Below are positions 19,818-31,022 of a stretch of DNA of 60,000 bases, in pieces. The translations under genes were made by a program, and so were the position numbers. Within the stretch, counting starts at the first letter, position 1. Each line of letters starts with the position of its first letter. Source of the DNA: Strigamia acuminata (Eukaryota > Arthropoda > Chilopoda > Geophilomorpha > Linotaeniidae); NCBI GenBank assembly GCA_949358305.1, contig OX442315.1:35926427-35986426 (forward strand). Direction: 5' to 3'. The notes beneath the pieces are model-generated. The model was not told where the DNA came from, did no database searches, and worked only from the letters and a program-made list of their open reading frames with translations.

Positions 19818-21224
19818 ATGGAAATAAAATTTTTTAATAAGAAAAATCGGAACAATTTTACTTTATAAGCAACCTCTCAGATCATCTCCAAAATTTGGTT
19901 TTAGGGGTAACCAAGGGTGGGAAAACGAATGGCGTTGACGGTTTTGGGGGCAAACGAAAACGGAAGTAGAAAACAGCAGTTTAATGACCAGCGATTAACA
20001 TCAGATGTTTGCTTTCACATTTTTAAAATGTTAATTTCAGTGTTTGCAGTCAGTCATTTTCTCCCCAGCATTGTTATACATGTGCGCTTTGATTGTCAAC
20101 CATATTTGTTTTTGCATCAGTTTTACACCTGATTTTACGTAATAAAAACGTTTCATTTCACTCAACCGATTCGTCCTTAGTTCATCATCCTCGCACCTAA
20201 AAGAAGTGTCTATTTCATCCCTGGTTCGTACCCTCGTTTTTCTATCTCAGTTCTTTTTTTTATTCAAGGGGGGCTCTGCCCCCCCCCCCCCGAACCCCCC
20301 CCTTTCCGTCTTCGCCCTTTCCTACAACGCGATAACAAAAAGTTAAAAGATGTCAAAAAAAGTAAAAGTAAGTTCTCCAATTTGGCCTCGCATTCACTGA
20401 GACAGGCCTTGATTGATCAGTTTAATTCTAGTGAACCTGTACTTTTATTGCATTGTGCTTTTGATGTTTCTGTGAAACGTGCAACAAATGGTTACTGAGC
20501 TTTCACATTTGGGAAGTCATAAACACGTGCATGAATCATTGGACAGAGGAGTATGATTGAAGTTGGGCAATTATTTTGTTGCAATTTTTGAAAAATGAGG
20601 CGAATCTTTACTTAGTCGCGTATGGTTTCAACTCGATGAAAGAGTTTGCAACAAAAAAAAATTTATCACAAATCTCATTCAACGCAAATAATTCACACTA
20701 AACTAAACCGCAACAATGTTTAAACTCCAAATTTTGGTCATTTGATACTGAAAGTTGTTTCTTTATTTGATTTATATTGTTGGTGTTCAAACAGTAGCGA
20801 TATCAATGTTGTTTTGAAGATGGCATTTTTAATTGCGTTAATTAAGTGTTCTCCACTTTCGACATTGTTGTTTCGCACTATGAACTGGATCGATCCAATG
20901 TGGGTAATTGCCATGTGCACAAATCTATTTCAAGAGCAGAAATTGTTGAGCAATTAGGTTTATCAGACACAGGAATCCAATACATTTTATGTGTTGCAAT
21001 TGCCTCATACAAACATTACAATTTACAAACAGTAGTTGGGAATGTTCCAAACAGGCTCGGTTCTATGAGTAAGCGAGTGGCAGATTTTTCCGATGTCGTG
21101 TTTCGTTAAAAGAACCAAGTTCAGTAATAATACCCTGCCATTATCACCTTTTGGGAGAAGGAAAAAATTGTAGATTCTAATAAGACATGAAGCAAAATAC
21201 AGGGTGGTGTCTCAAAAAAATGTA
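19818..21224. other. Non-coding, remainder of a MITE then unassigned DNA
   Basis: The first tens of bases continue the MITE split by the Gypsy element. At 20268-20305 a GGGGGGCTCTGCCCCCC hairpin is followed by more C-runs. No gene supported. Confidence 0.4.
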
Positions 21225-22017
21225 CTCCCTCTGTCCCAAATTATGGTATACATTTCTACTATTATTTTTGTCCCAAATTATGGTATACATTTCAAGTTTT
21301 ATTTGATTTTTATCATTATAAAAATGCAAAATTAATATAAATAAGTTAAATTATAAATAAATTAAGTAAACAATAAATAATATGGAGTAAATAACAACAA
21401 TAAAAAATAAAGAGTAAGCAATAACAATAAATAATACTCCATAACAATAACTTGTAATGGTTGCTCTGAATTTGTGAATTTTGTAATTGTTGCCATTCTT
21501 TGCTATCATCCCTGACCCCATACAACATTGCAATGTCAAAAGTACATTGTTATGTTTATCTTTTGGCAGGAATATGTCCTTCATTGTATTGGTTTTTAAC
21601 TTCTCGCCGAATTCGTGAAATAGTTAGTGGAGTAATTTCAATTTGCCTGCAAATTTCATTAATGGTGCCTTATTCCTAACAATGCTTTGTTTCAGCTAGA
21701 GCTGTTGTATACAATTTCGCTGATTATCAGTTAATTTATTCTATTTTGTCATTTTTCTTTGGAAACAGCCATTTTTCGAATTCATTTTCACTTTACTTTA
21801 AGCAGAACAGGTGTCACTTAATTTTGACTGCATTTTGAGAAGATGCAACTCAGCAATAACGGAATGATAAAACTAATTACCCATAATGCAATCCATTGGT
21901 TAGCAAACACACTTAATTTTGAAGGATATTCAGTTAAAATATCGTAGAAATATACAAAACCAACGATAATCAAGAATTTTTTAGAGAAATGTATACCATA
22001 ATTTGGGACAGAGGGAG
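21225..22017 (-). mobile_element. Mariner-like element relic with Stowaway-like ends
   Basis: Terminal inverted repeats of about 32 bp start CTCCCTCTGTCCCAAATTAT, with TA on both sides. The minus strand between about 21530 and 21780 shows pieces resembling a transposase N-terminal helix-turn-helix (KLTDNQRNCIQQL; EICRQIEITPLTISRIRREV) interrupted by stops. The C-terminal catalytic part is missing, so this is a deletion derivative. The ends resemble plant Stowaway/mariner termini (CTCCCTCCGTCCC). Confidence 0.75.
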
Positions 22018-22239
22018 TATTACATTTTGAGTACAATTAAATGCGGACGGAGTATCAGGTCCAGAATTCTTAAAGTGGCAAATGGATTCTGCAGTGTGTA
22101 GATAAGAAAAACAGTTAAGTTGCCATTGGGGGGTTCAAGGGGTCGTTAGGCATTCTTAGGAGACAAGAAAAAAAGATGTCATCATATTTAGGTAACCGAA
22201 ACGATATTCGATGAAACGGGATTCGATGAAATGACCCGA

Positions 22240-22527
22240 CTTCCGGAGTATATCGTATTTTGTCGATTAAGAGCCGCGGCTCTTATTCAAAACTGCCATT
22301 TTTGTCAGTAATTACAATTTGGGTATTTCGTTTGTTACATTTGTTTAATGTATCAAACGAAGTCTGAACGGCACGAACGAAGCGTACGTTCATCGTTCGT
22401 GAGGTTAAATACGGAAACAATATCGTACTTTTGCAAAAATACGGTATTCTTGGTGTCTCAGCTGCAGTTACTATTTGAGGACGGTTACAATTTGAGGGCG
22501 CCTCTTAATAGGTAAAATACGGTATGT
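22240..22527. mobile_element. MITE with TACCGTATTTT..GATTAAGAG ends
   Basis: Left end TATCGTATTTTGTCGATTAAGAG-like; right end CTCTTAATAGGTAAAATACGG, its imperfect inverted complement. A related single end occurs at about 58893-58945 (ATACCGTATTGTACCGATTA). Internal part holds a CGAACGAAGCGTACGTTC near-palindrome. Confidence 0.6.
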
Positions 22528-23404
22528 TAATTCTTAGTTGGGGGCAGTGTTAGGCACTACTGGAAAAAAGTATCCCGGAATGAATAAGCGCGGAATAGAA
22601 ATTTTGAGGAATTTTGTGTTTTTAATTTTTGTCTGCTCAGGGCCCTCTTTTGGTCGGGGGGTTCTTGACTGCGGGGTTTACGGATGCGGCTGGCACGCCA
22701 TTGGTATTTCATAATAATGTTAAGAATTCAAGAATTTATGATGGGCAAGAAGGAATTCTGTGAGGAATGCATGGATTACAGCGATGTGTCTAGAAGTTTT
22801 GTAAACACATGTTTCAAGCTGTGTTGGACAGGCATGAAGGGATGAATTTGGCACCATGCCAACAGGACTTTTATCAATGTGATCCACAGGGCAACAATCT
22901 TGAGTCTGCAATCATTGAGTTGTTGTCATGGTGATAATCTAAGGCTCAATTCTTTTATTCTGCAGGAAATCATCTTGGGAGGAAAAAGTGTTGGTAATTT
23001 GATTGGATGTTGATGAATAAGTTAACCTTTGGGCAAATGGGTGGGGATTTTGGCAAAGAAATCCAAATCATATTAACATTTGAAAGAAAAATGGTTGGTG
23101 TATAGCAAAATGCGGCTTGTTAATTGAATAAACAAGAGTGTCTATGGATCTTGTCCAGATCATAGTTAAACCATGTACCAAGGATAATGTTGATATATGT
23201 GTTATTTCCTGTTGATTTGTTGTTCTGTGTGCTGATTGGATGACAGCAATTGTGTGTCATGCATTGCTTGCCAACTATGTATGTTTGTTACCTGTTTTCA
23301 TCCCAGAATATAGTGCGGCTATATATTATGTGCCGCCATTAGTGGCAAAACGCATTGAACATGTGGATACACGTCCAAGTTATCCTTGGTTCATAGTAAA
23401 GCAG

Positions 23405-23608
23405 AGTTCACACGCATGCGTTAGCGCACCAAAGCTGCTTCGTCCACATGCGTTGCATGTGAACTTGGTTGCTTCATCAACGCGTGTTGACCGGAGCGCC
23501 TTGTGATTTTGTGCGTTAGAATGCACGACGTACGAAGTTGAAATATTTCAACTTCATGCTTGCGCTTTGAAGCGTTGAAGCTGATGCAACAATGCGTGCA
23601 TGTGAACT
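23405..23608. mobile_element. Short inverted-repeat element with AGTTCAC ends
   Basis: Left AGTTCACACGCATGCGTT and right AATGCGTGCATGTGAACT are inverted copies with a few mismatches. No clear target duplication. Confidence 0.45.
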
Positions 23609-25884
23609 AGCCATTAAACATGCAGTAGCTACATTCAAAAAGTCGGTTTAAAATTCCACTTAGGTATGATTTGTTGTTTAAATGTTGTGTGCATGCCAAT
23701 TGCAACTAACAACAGACTTTTCGAATGCTGGTAATAAATCGGAATAAACAGTAGCTGCATTAAAAAATAAAAATAACAATTTTAGTTTGAGTATGTTTTA
23801 AGTTTTAACATGGGTTCAAACAGGAAGTGATGTCATTTTTGGTTTAAAATTGAAGTAAAACACAAAATATTTTAGTTTTTGAATGCAGCTAGTGTCAGCT
23901 GTGTGGGTCTAGTCGCGACAGCATATTTTCTTATAATAAGTACCAGAAGTTGCGTTAAAATAAAGTGGTTTTAAGTGTTTTACATGTTTGTATTTTTCTT
24001 ATGTGATTTAAAAAAAATACAAAAATAAAATCACAAACACTTAAAACACTTGAAACATTTCAAATGTAGTAAATGACTAAAAAATGACTAAAAAGAAACC
24101 TGGGAACATGAGGATAATCTAGCAAATGACATGACATGGGCATGCCAAATTAGGGTGACTCATTAAACATTTAATCTAATTGCGGCTGACAAATTACACT
24201 AGTTTTCTATCTACTAAAAAACTAATTTGTAACGGAAGAATCCAACACTGGTGGTTAGCTTAACTGCGAGTGCCTCAGTCTACTTTAAAAAATGGCCGTC
24301 GATTTAGTCTGCTTTTAGTCGAAGTGAGCCTGAGAAAAACATTTAAATCACCAAACATGTCTAAAAAATGGGTCTAAAGGAAGATAAAGTTTATCAAAAG
24401 ACTTTTTAAGCACAGCTAACTTGTAAGTGTCATGATTTAATTTTTTAAAATTCAACTTTTAAATTTATTTGAATAAAATTGGAATAGGTTCACTCTTAAA
24501 GACAATAAGTGCACCTTCATGAAGTGCTTTGTGGAATTTTACTAGCTTATGCTTATCCAATTTGAAGGCATATTTCTGAGATAAAATTAAATTTAAAAAT
24601 CTAATTATATGTCATCTTGGCAATAAATGTTGTTAACTTAAGGCTTGTCCAATTTAATTAAAATAAACTAGTACTTCAAAGAAAAAATACCAGGGGGAGG
24701 GCTTGACCCCTACTCCCAGTCTAGTGTTTGCTAAAATTCTATATTCTAAAAGTTTGAAGGCCTCAAACAAACGCATCACGAGAATTGGGTTTTTAACGCT
24801 TCTGTGTATCGAATCAAAGCTGCTTTCAAGGAATTAATTAGTTTGTTTTATTTTCTTTGAAACCAGTTCCTACATACGGTCTTTACCCGTTATTGTGATG
24901 CCAAATTGAAATATTAAGTTCAATTTCTTGGACACGAAAATACAAAGGATTAAAATTGTTTATATTGCTCACGTAGTGAATAGCGTCATTTCCGTTATTA
25001 TTTTTGACAGACATTTTTATGTGCGCAGACAAGGATTTTTCAGTTTTATTTTGACATCAAGATACCAGGCGCAGACTTCGAATGTGTTTGAACAAGAGTC
25101 GTTAAAATGCTGTGTGTAATTTCAGTTTCAAACATGTGTAAATGCATATGAGAAATCTGACATGCTGTGGATTGATAAGTACTTTTCCACCTTTCTTGGC
25201 AACAAAGTTATCTTGATTTTTCGTACAAAAATAGCCAGACTGTTTTGTGAAAATCTGATCAGTTTACTAGAAAACTGATGAAATCCCACAGTTTTCTTGG
25301 TTTCCAGTTTCTATGGAAACTCACCTTTGAAGGAATTGATCGAAAATCGTTAGTGTGAAGCGTCAACAATATTTATTGTCTAAAAATCAAGGCATTACTG
25401 TAAGGTAAAGACGGATAGGATATTGAGTCAAATTTGAACATGTTTGTGTTTGTGTTGTCTGTTTTTAAGATGTGGTAATTTGATATCCTGCAGTAAGATT
25501 CAAAAAGCAATCTCACGTAATAAACAGCAGTCTATTTTCAGCAACAAGCAATTTCTGTTAACTTTAGTGCAACTATTACCAGAAAGCAATAATACACTTT
25601 CTTCAGTAATCTTCTCCAGATGCTATGTTGGACACTGTCAAGATACAGACACAGTGACCTTTCAGGGATATTAGGCGCTAGAGTTCTACACGATTTGGGC
25701 CCCTCTACATATTAAAACACAGAAAATATACTCTGTATTTGACGTGTATTTACAACTCTAATCAGCCAACAAAAAATAAATAAATTCTGTGGAAATAATA
25801 CAAATACAATCAATACCTAAATCAATCAAAAAATAGAATCAGTGGCAGACTACAGTTTGCTTGCGTAATCCCATCCCATTCTGC

Positions 25885-26115
25885 GCAGACGATTTTCTAA
25901 CTCCAGTTCTTATTTAGCAGTCTACATTAGGCCTAATAATGCTAAAATTAAGTAAATAAACAACAATAAACTCATCATTAAAAGTAATCTTCAGCATAGT
26001 ATTGAAAAATTGTTGGTTTATTTTCTGTGTGCGCAACAAGCTTGACAATTGTGCATGCACAGAATGTGATGCGCAGTTTGAATTTAGCATCAAGATACCG
26101 AGTGCGAACTGTAGG
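25885..26115. repeat. Dispersed repeat, inverted copy at about 48300-48540
   Basis: Blocks such as TAGCATCAAGATACCGAG, AGAATGTGATGCGCAG, AGGCCTAATAATGCTAAAAT and AACTCATCATTAAAAGT recur in reverse complement near 48310-48500, in reversed order. A partial third copy is near 25020-25090. Confidence 0.7.
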
Positions 26116-26334
26116 TCTAAAAGTATTGGTTATCGAGAGACAAAAGGAGCCCATTTATAACTATAATATCAGAATTTCTATTATATTTTTTGCATATGAT
26201 AATCAAATTGCATCAACAAGCAAAATGGTTAAGAAAAATCACTTGTTATTATGCCACATATCTAGCATGCAGCCAATAGACAATCAACTGATCATACTGC
26301 GCATGGAATTGTGGGAAGTAACATTGGTAGTTGT

Positions 26335-26832
26335 CTACGGTCTTCCCTCATGACGTTATACTCAAGTTTTTTCAAAAATTGCTGTTTTCGAAAGTTTTAG
26401 CGATTTTTCAAATATAACGTCACTTCGAGTATAACGTCATGACGTTGTATTCGAATACAACGACATGACGTTATATTCGAGTTATATTTGAGAAGCGTTG
26501 CGGGGTGCGCTTTTTACAGGTGCGATGCCAGGAAGCATTGAATTGAAAATGAATTAAACCGAATTGGACCTTAATTGGGCACGAATTGGACATGAATTGA
26601 AAACGTCCTGTATATTTTGAACTTGAAATTTCAAATCAATTTTTTTTTTCAAAATTACATTACCAATTACTGATTTTTCAGAAATTTTACAAAAAAAATT
26701 TGATTTTTCAGAAGTTTTACAACAAAATTTCTGGTTTTTTAGAAATTTTACAACAAAATTGTGATTTTTCAGAAGTTGTACTAAAAAAACACAATACAAC
26801 GTCATGACGTTATATTCGAGGGAAGACGGTAG
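26335..26832. mobile_element. MITE with CTACCGTCTTCCCTC ends and TGACGT palindromes
   Basis: Left CTACGGTCTTCCCTC and right GAGGGAAGACGGTAG are inverted repeats with one mismatch, followed inward by CATGACGTTATA-type sequence. Internal ATAACGTCATGACGTTGTA and AATACAACGACATGACGTTA are overlapping palindromes with CRE-like TGACGT cores. Middle is T-rich short repeats. Related fragments at 6930-6975, 7410-7465 and 49495-49620. Confidence 0.65.
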
Positions 26833-26874
26833 TTCTTTGGCAATTATCTAGTTTACACAACTGGATTAGCATTA

Positions 26875-26998
26875 TTTAGGTCAGGTTAGGTTAGGTTTGG
26901 TTAGGTTAGGTTAGGTTAGTTTAGGTCAGGTTAGGTTAGGTTAAGTTAGGTTAGGTTAGTTTAGGTCAGGTTAGGTTAGGTTAAGTTAGGTTTAAGTA
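26875..26998 (-). repeat. Degenerate interstitial telomere-type (TTAGG)n array
   Basis: Runs of AGGTT units with a few GGTCAGG, GGTTTGG and AAGTTAGG variants. TTAGG is the ancestral arthropod telomere repeat. The larger pattern repeats with AGTTTAGGTCAGGTT twice, so the array also expanded as longer units. Confidence 0.8.
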
Positions 26999-28020
26999 GG
27001 CTGAAAAACGACGTCGCTAAAGTGAGGTATATCCCCAGTTTTTTTTAACATGACTGTACGTACTCCCGAATTGAACGCATCTGATATGCTAATTTGTAAA
27101 ACCTCAGGTTTTATTGAATGAAATCGCTTCGGTCTTGGAAATTTAGCATAAAGAGAATAGGTGCATTCAAATTGGTTAAGACAAATCTGCTTAACTGTAT
27201 TAAGATGAGTTGATAATCTCGTTTTCATTTCCGGATATAACGTTTTTGATAGAGCAATGCATCATGGTCTCAGCTTTCCTGTTGTATGTCATCAGTTCTG
27301 ATTTTCTCCCCTTACAAATTTTACATCTGTTATACCTTGTTCGCACCAGAAAGTTTGGGCTAGCCCCAAGTTTAAATCTAGTTCTGGCTCTTGGTGCGAA
27401 TGCATCTAGCCCAAAATTATCTAGTTTAAAATTTTTTAAACTAGACTAATCTAAACTAACCTAAACTAACCTAATCTAGCTGAATCTAGGCATCCTAAAA
27501 ATGGTGTCGCTAAAGTGAACGAATCCGGACATCAACAGGTGATAATATTAGTATAATACTTGCGTAGCCAGATGGTTGAAATGCTTAGGGACTTACTTTT
27601 TCCTTGTGTGTTTTTTTCGGTCATGTTACATACAGTATGTTTTGGACTCAGCCATAAAACATCACTGTAACATCACTAAATCCTTCCTCTTGTGTCCACT
27701 TAATGTCATGAAATAAGAGCATTCATTGATAAGTGGCTTTCATGGAAGTAAAGACAAAGAGAAGGGGGTCAATTTTGCTTTTACGTTTGAATGCACTTTC
27801 ACCATTGGGGGAGGTTTGGAGCTACCTTGGGTACAGTTTAATTAGCACATGTAAAGATTCTGTTTCTACTTTGGCCTTGTGCATTACACATTTTAATATG
27901 TTAAATTTTATTGGTTACATAAATGTGTTGCTAATGAAAAATTTACATATTTTCTTAAAGGGTTTGAATTCGTTGAGGGTAAGAATCATTAGAACGCAAA
28001 TTTAAGCACTATGGGTCCTA
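26999..28020. other. Non-coding, with CTAG-rich MITE-like sequence
   Basis: At 27335-27480 a TTCGCACCA..TGGTGCGAA pair with many CTAGTTT/AAACTAG elements resembles a similar stretch at 33900-34110. The motif GTCGCTAAAGTGA occurs twice in the same orientation (27013 and 27508). No gene seen. Confidence 0.4.
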
Positions 28021-28446
28021 CACTCGAGTTGCAGTCAAAAAGGCACTTTACAAGGTGTAGTCTCATTGGTCGAGCCAGTTTACAGGTGTAGTGATCCGGA
28101 AAAGTAGACCCAAACACCAGAATTGCATTACAATGTACAGACATTGCAATCGATTACCTAGGCAACGGCCTAAAATTCAAACTTCCAGACGAAGTAACCA
28201 ATAAACATAACAAACATGAGTTTGACATTTTTTAATGTGTAAAACTTCATTTTAATGATGGAAATAACATTTTTTATTAAATAAAATCAAAATAACATTA
28301 ACTAAACTAGTCATAACAATCACAACAATAAATAAAAATCAAAACTACTTCTCCTAGTAGTAGTATACACTCTGGAGTTAGTAGTAAACTGGTTTGACCA
28401 ATGGGACTACACCTTGTAAAGTGCCTTTTTGACTGCAACTCGAGTA
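28021..28446. mobile_element. 426-bp MITE with about 40-bp terminal inverted repeats and TA duplication
   Basis: Left ACTCGAGTTGCAGTCAAAAA continues through GGCACTTTACAAGGTGTAGTC; the right end is its exact complement. TA flanks both sides. The inner part matches the split copy at 7664-7804. No transposase remains. Confidence 0.85.
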
Positions 28447-29535
28447 TAGTCAGTACTTTGAAGGATGAATTGCTAGGAGTCACGGTTGTTTTCCCATTCT
28501 TTCTGATTTAGATCGATTCTTATGGCAAGAAAATCTGGCACCAACCTCAACTGTGTTTTCTGTGGTTTTCCCAGTTGTCAGTGCAAATGAAAGGTTGGGT
28601 CTTCAAGAAAGTCACCCCACAGATTGCAAAAATGGTACACGGGCATTTAATCAACCGGGTAAACAATGCATAAGAAAATTATTTAAATTAACTATGTTGG
28701 TATTGTAAATTTTAGCTGTAGGCTAATAGGCTGAATGCTTGTGAAAATAAATTTATGTTTTCATTAATTAGTAGAAACATACATTAGCTTTAACAAGGAT
28801 GAATGGCTGTCATGGGTATGTGTTGAATTAATGACATTGTGAATGTAATGGCAACTTGTGGAATTTAATATTAAGGTTATTTAGGTGGTCCTTGTTTTGA
28901 ACTCGCTTTTCTCATAGATTATAAAAATTTTACCATAAAGGAATATTTATGTCAAAAAGTGTAATTAAATTGTTGTATGGTGTTTATTTTGATTGTTTAA
29001 AGAGCAGATTGCTTTTCCTGTGCTTTATTAATGATTAGGCTTGTTTTTCAAAGTGGGATATTTTTTTTAGAGGTATTGATTTTCTGGGAGTGGAAACAGA
29101 CATGAATTTTACTCTACTGTTTGAAAATGTTCACTGGTACATGACTGAAGATTTACTGCCTCTTTGCATTGCCCCCACTCTGCAACCATAATAATTAGGA
29201 ATATGCCTTTGTGAACCTCTTTATTTTGCTTAACTTTAAGCAAGTAATTGGTTCACTTATTTTCTTTAATTTTTATCTTTAGCAAAAAATGACATTGGTT
29301 GTTTTAATTGGTTAAGATAACTTAGCTTCAATGTTTTGATGACGCAATGCAAGGAAAGGTCTTGCGGCCAACCAATCACGATCAACTCCAACTCTTGTCG
29401 ATTCACGTCTGGTTGGCGAGACTTATATGATGCACATGTATTTGTAATATTTTTGACATTTTTATTACAATAATAACAGGGAAAAGCACTAAATTTAAAC
29501 AATGAGCATACAGTTTGTTTAAAATTTACCCACAG
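28447..29535. other. Non-coding, nothing recognised
   Basis: AT-rich, no convincing exon or repeat. Could be intron if the candidate exon downstream is real. Confidence 0.4.
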
Positions 29536-30389
29536 GTGGCAGTATTTATTCCTCTTGCCCATCTGAATCAATAGGTGCGTTCAATTTGCGAAAGGAAAGA
29601 AGAATCTTTCCTTTCGTTACTTTCGACACCGGAAGTGACGTAAAAAACGTCATTTTTTCCGAAAGGAAAGTAGCCAAAGTCACTTTAGCCAAAGGTAGCG
29701 GTCTGGTTACTTTTCTTCCTTTCGCTTTTACTTTCGCGATCGGCGCATGCGCATTAGTCATTTGTCAGCAAAACCAACAATCAAGTAAAGGTTTATCACT
29801 TGTAATAATGGTAAAACATCCATTTTAATCGAAGAAATGTTCATTTTTATCGAAAAAATGTTCGTTTTTATCAAAAAACGTTCGTTTTGATAAAAAAATG
29901 TTCGTTTTGATCGAAAAAACGTTCGTTTTGATCGAAAAAACGTTCGTTTTGATCGAAAAAACGTTTGTTTTTGTCAAAAAATGTTTGTTTTTATCAAAAA
30001 AACGTTCATTAGTTACTAAAAACTGGATTTGTGTATTTTAAAACCAGATTAAAATCAGATTACAGCATACTAAAACTAGAATTTGAGCATGTGTAAACCA
30101 AAGGAAAGTAACAATAAGTAAGTGCATTCATTCTAAAGTACTTTTTCTTCCTTTGCCCAAAGTAAGAAAAGGAAAGATTTTTCTTTCCTTTCGCAAATTG
30201 AACGCACCTAATGACATCGTCTGATGGCCTGCAAAAGCTTGTTTGGCACCACAGATGTCGATTTGGTTTTGGACCCCTGGAAGGGGGTTCCAGGCATAGA
30301 TTGGTGGAGTTGTTGGAATATTGTAGTGCACTCCACTCTGGTGATGGCAATGCTGTGTGTGCGAGAAGTGTTCTTGATTCCAAGTTGAA
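29536..30389 (+). pseudogene. Candidate coding exon split by a MITE
   Basis: After a TTACCCACAG acceptor, 29536-29573 is open. If the MITE at 29574-30208 and one TA are ignored, the same frame continues from ATG 30211 (MTSSDGLQKLVWHHRCRFGF..) to a GTAAAC donor at 30390. With the MITE present the frame reaches a TAA at 29826. A further possible exon at 30446-30543 (ALQTGFNNIDMGRIAID) has a good acceptor, but its phase does not fit this donor. I do not recognise the protein. It may be a broken gene, an old pseudogene or a chance ORF. Confidence 0.25.
29574..30208. mobile_element. 635-bp MITE with GGTGCGTTCAATTTGCG ends and internal tandem repeat
   Basis: Perfect inverted termini of at least 27 bp beginning GGTGCGTTCAATTTGCGAAA, flanked by TA on both sides. 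At 29820-30008 there are about eight copies of a 20-21-bp unit around ACGTTCGTTTTGATCGAAAA. No transposase. Confidence 0.85.
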
Positions 30390-30882
30390 GTAAACTTTTA
30401 GTGTTTTGTTACCAGTCAAACTTTTCTTTCTTGTTCGTTGTGCAGCTCTGCAAACTGGTTTTAACAATATTGACATGGGTCGAATTGCCATAGACCCAAT
30501 TCAGACAAAACAAAGGTTAGAGCTCAGACAAAAAGCTAAAAAGGTTTGGACTAAAGAAAGCATTTACCAAATTCAAATTACTTTGAAGAAAATTGGTTTT
30601 ACTTTTTTAATTTTCCTAATGTACTTTACTTAGTCTTTTGTTTTTAATCAGTTCTTGCAAGAGCCAAGTAAAACGCAAGGCAATTTAATATGCATCATCA
30701 TTACTTTTTTATTTAAAGTAAGGTTTGGTTTTAAAAGGATGAGTTAACCTACATTCTAAAGTTTATTTAAAGATTTTTTTCCAGTTGGTTAGCCGACTAA
30801 ATAATGTAATGAATGCTATTAGATGAATCAAACCACAAGGTTGTCCCCACTCTCATTGGCCGAGCCTTATTACTCCTAACTA

Positions 30883-31022
30883 CCGCAAATTCAAATTTTA
30901 TCGTAATAGTAAATTTAAATTTTCTGGTAATAGTAAATTCAAATTTTCTCGTAATAGTAAATTCAAATTTTCTCATAATAGAAAATTTAAATTTTCTCGT
31001 AATAGTAAATTCAAATTTTTCA
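30883..31022. repeat. 24-bp tandem repeat, about six copies
   Basis: Unit CTCGTAATAGTAAATTCAAA plus TTTT with substitutions. The period is a multiple of three, which keeps a meaningless frame open. Confidence 0.85.

Larger units (their letters stand above)
22018..26334. other. Non-coding stretch with scattered MITEs
   Basis: No exon set can be supported. Contains the inverted-repeat elements listed separately at 22240-22527 and 23405-23608 and the dispersed repeat at about 25885-26115. The rest is AT-rich unassigned DNA. Confidence 0.4.

Noticed and set aside
26554-26805. 83-codon frame with repeated NFVVKFLKNQKFCCK units
   Set aside because: Low-complexity repeat within a MITE; repeat period rather than coding constraint keeps it open.
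29820-30008. Regular 20-21-bp spacing that could suggest a CRISPR-like array
   Set aside because: Units are contiguous diverging tandem repeats without unique spacers, inside a MITE of a eukaryotic genome.
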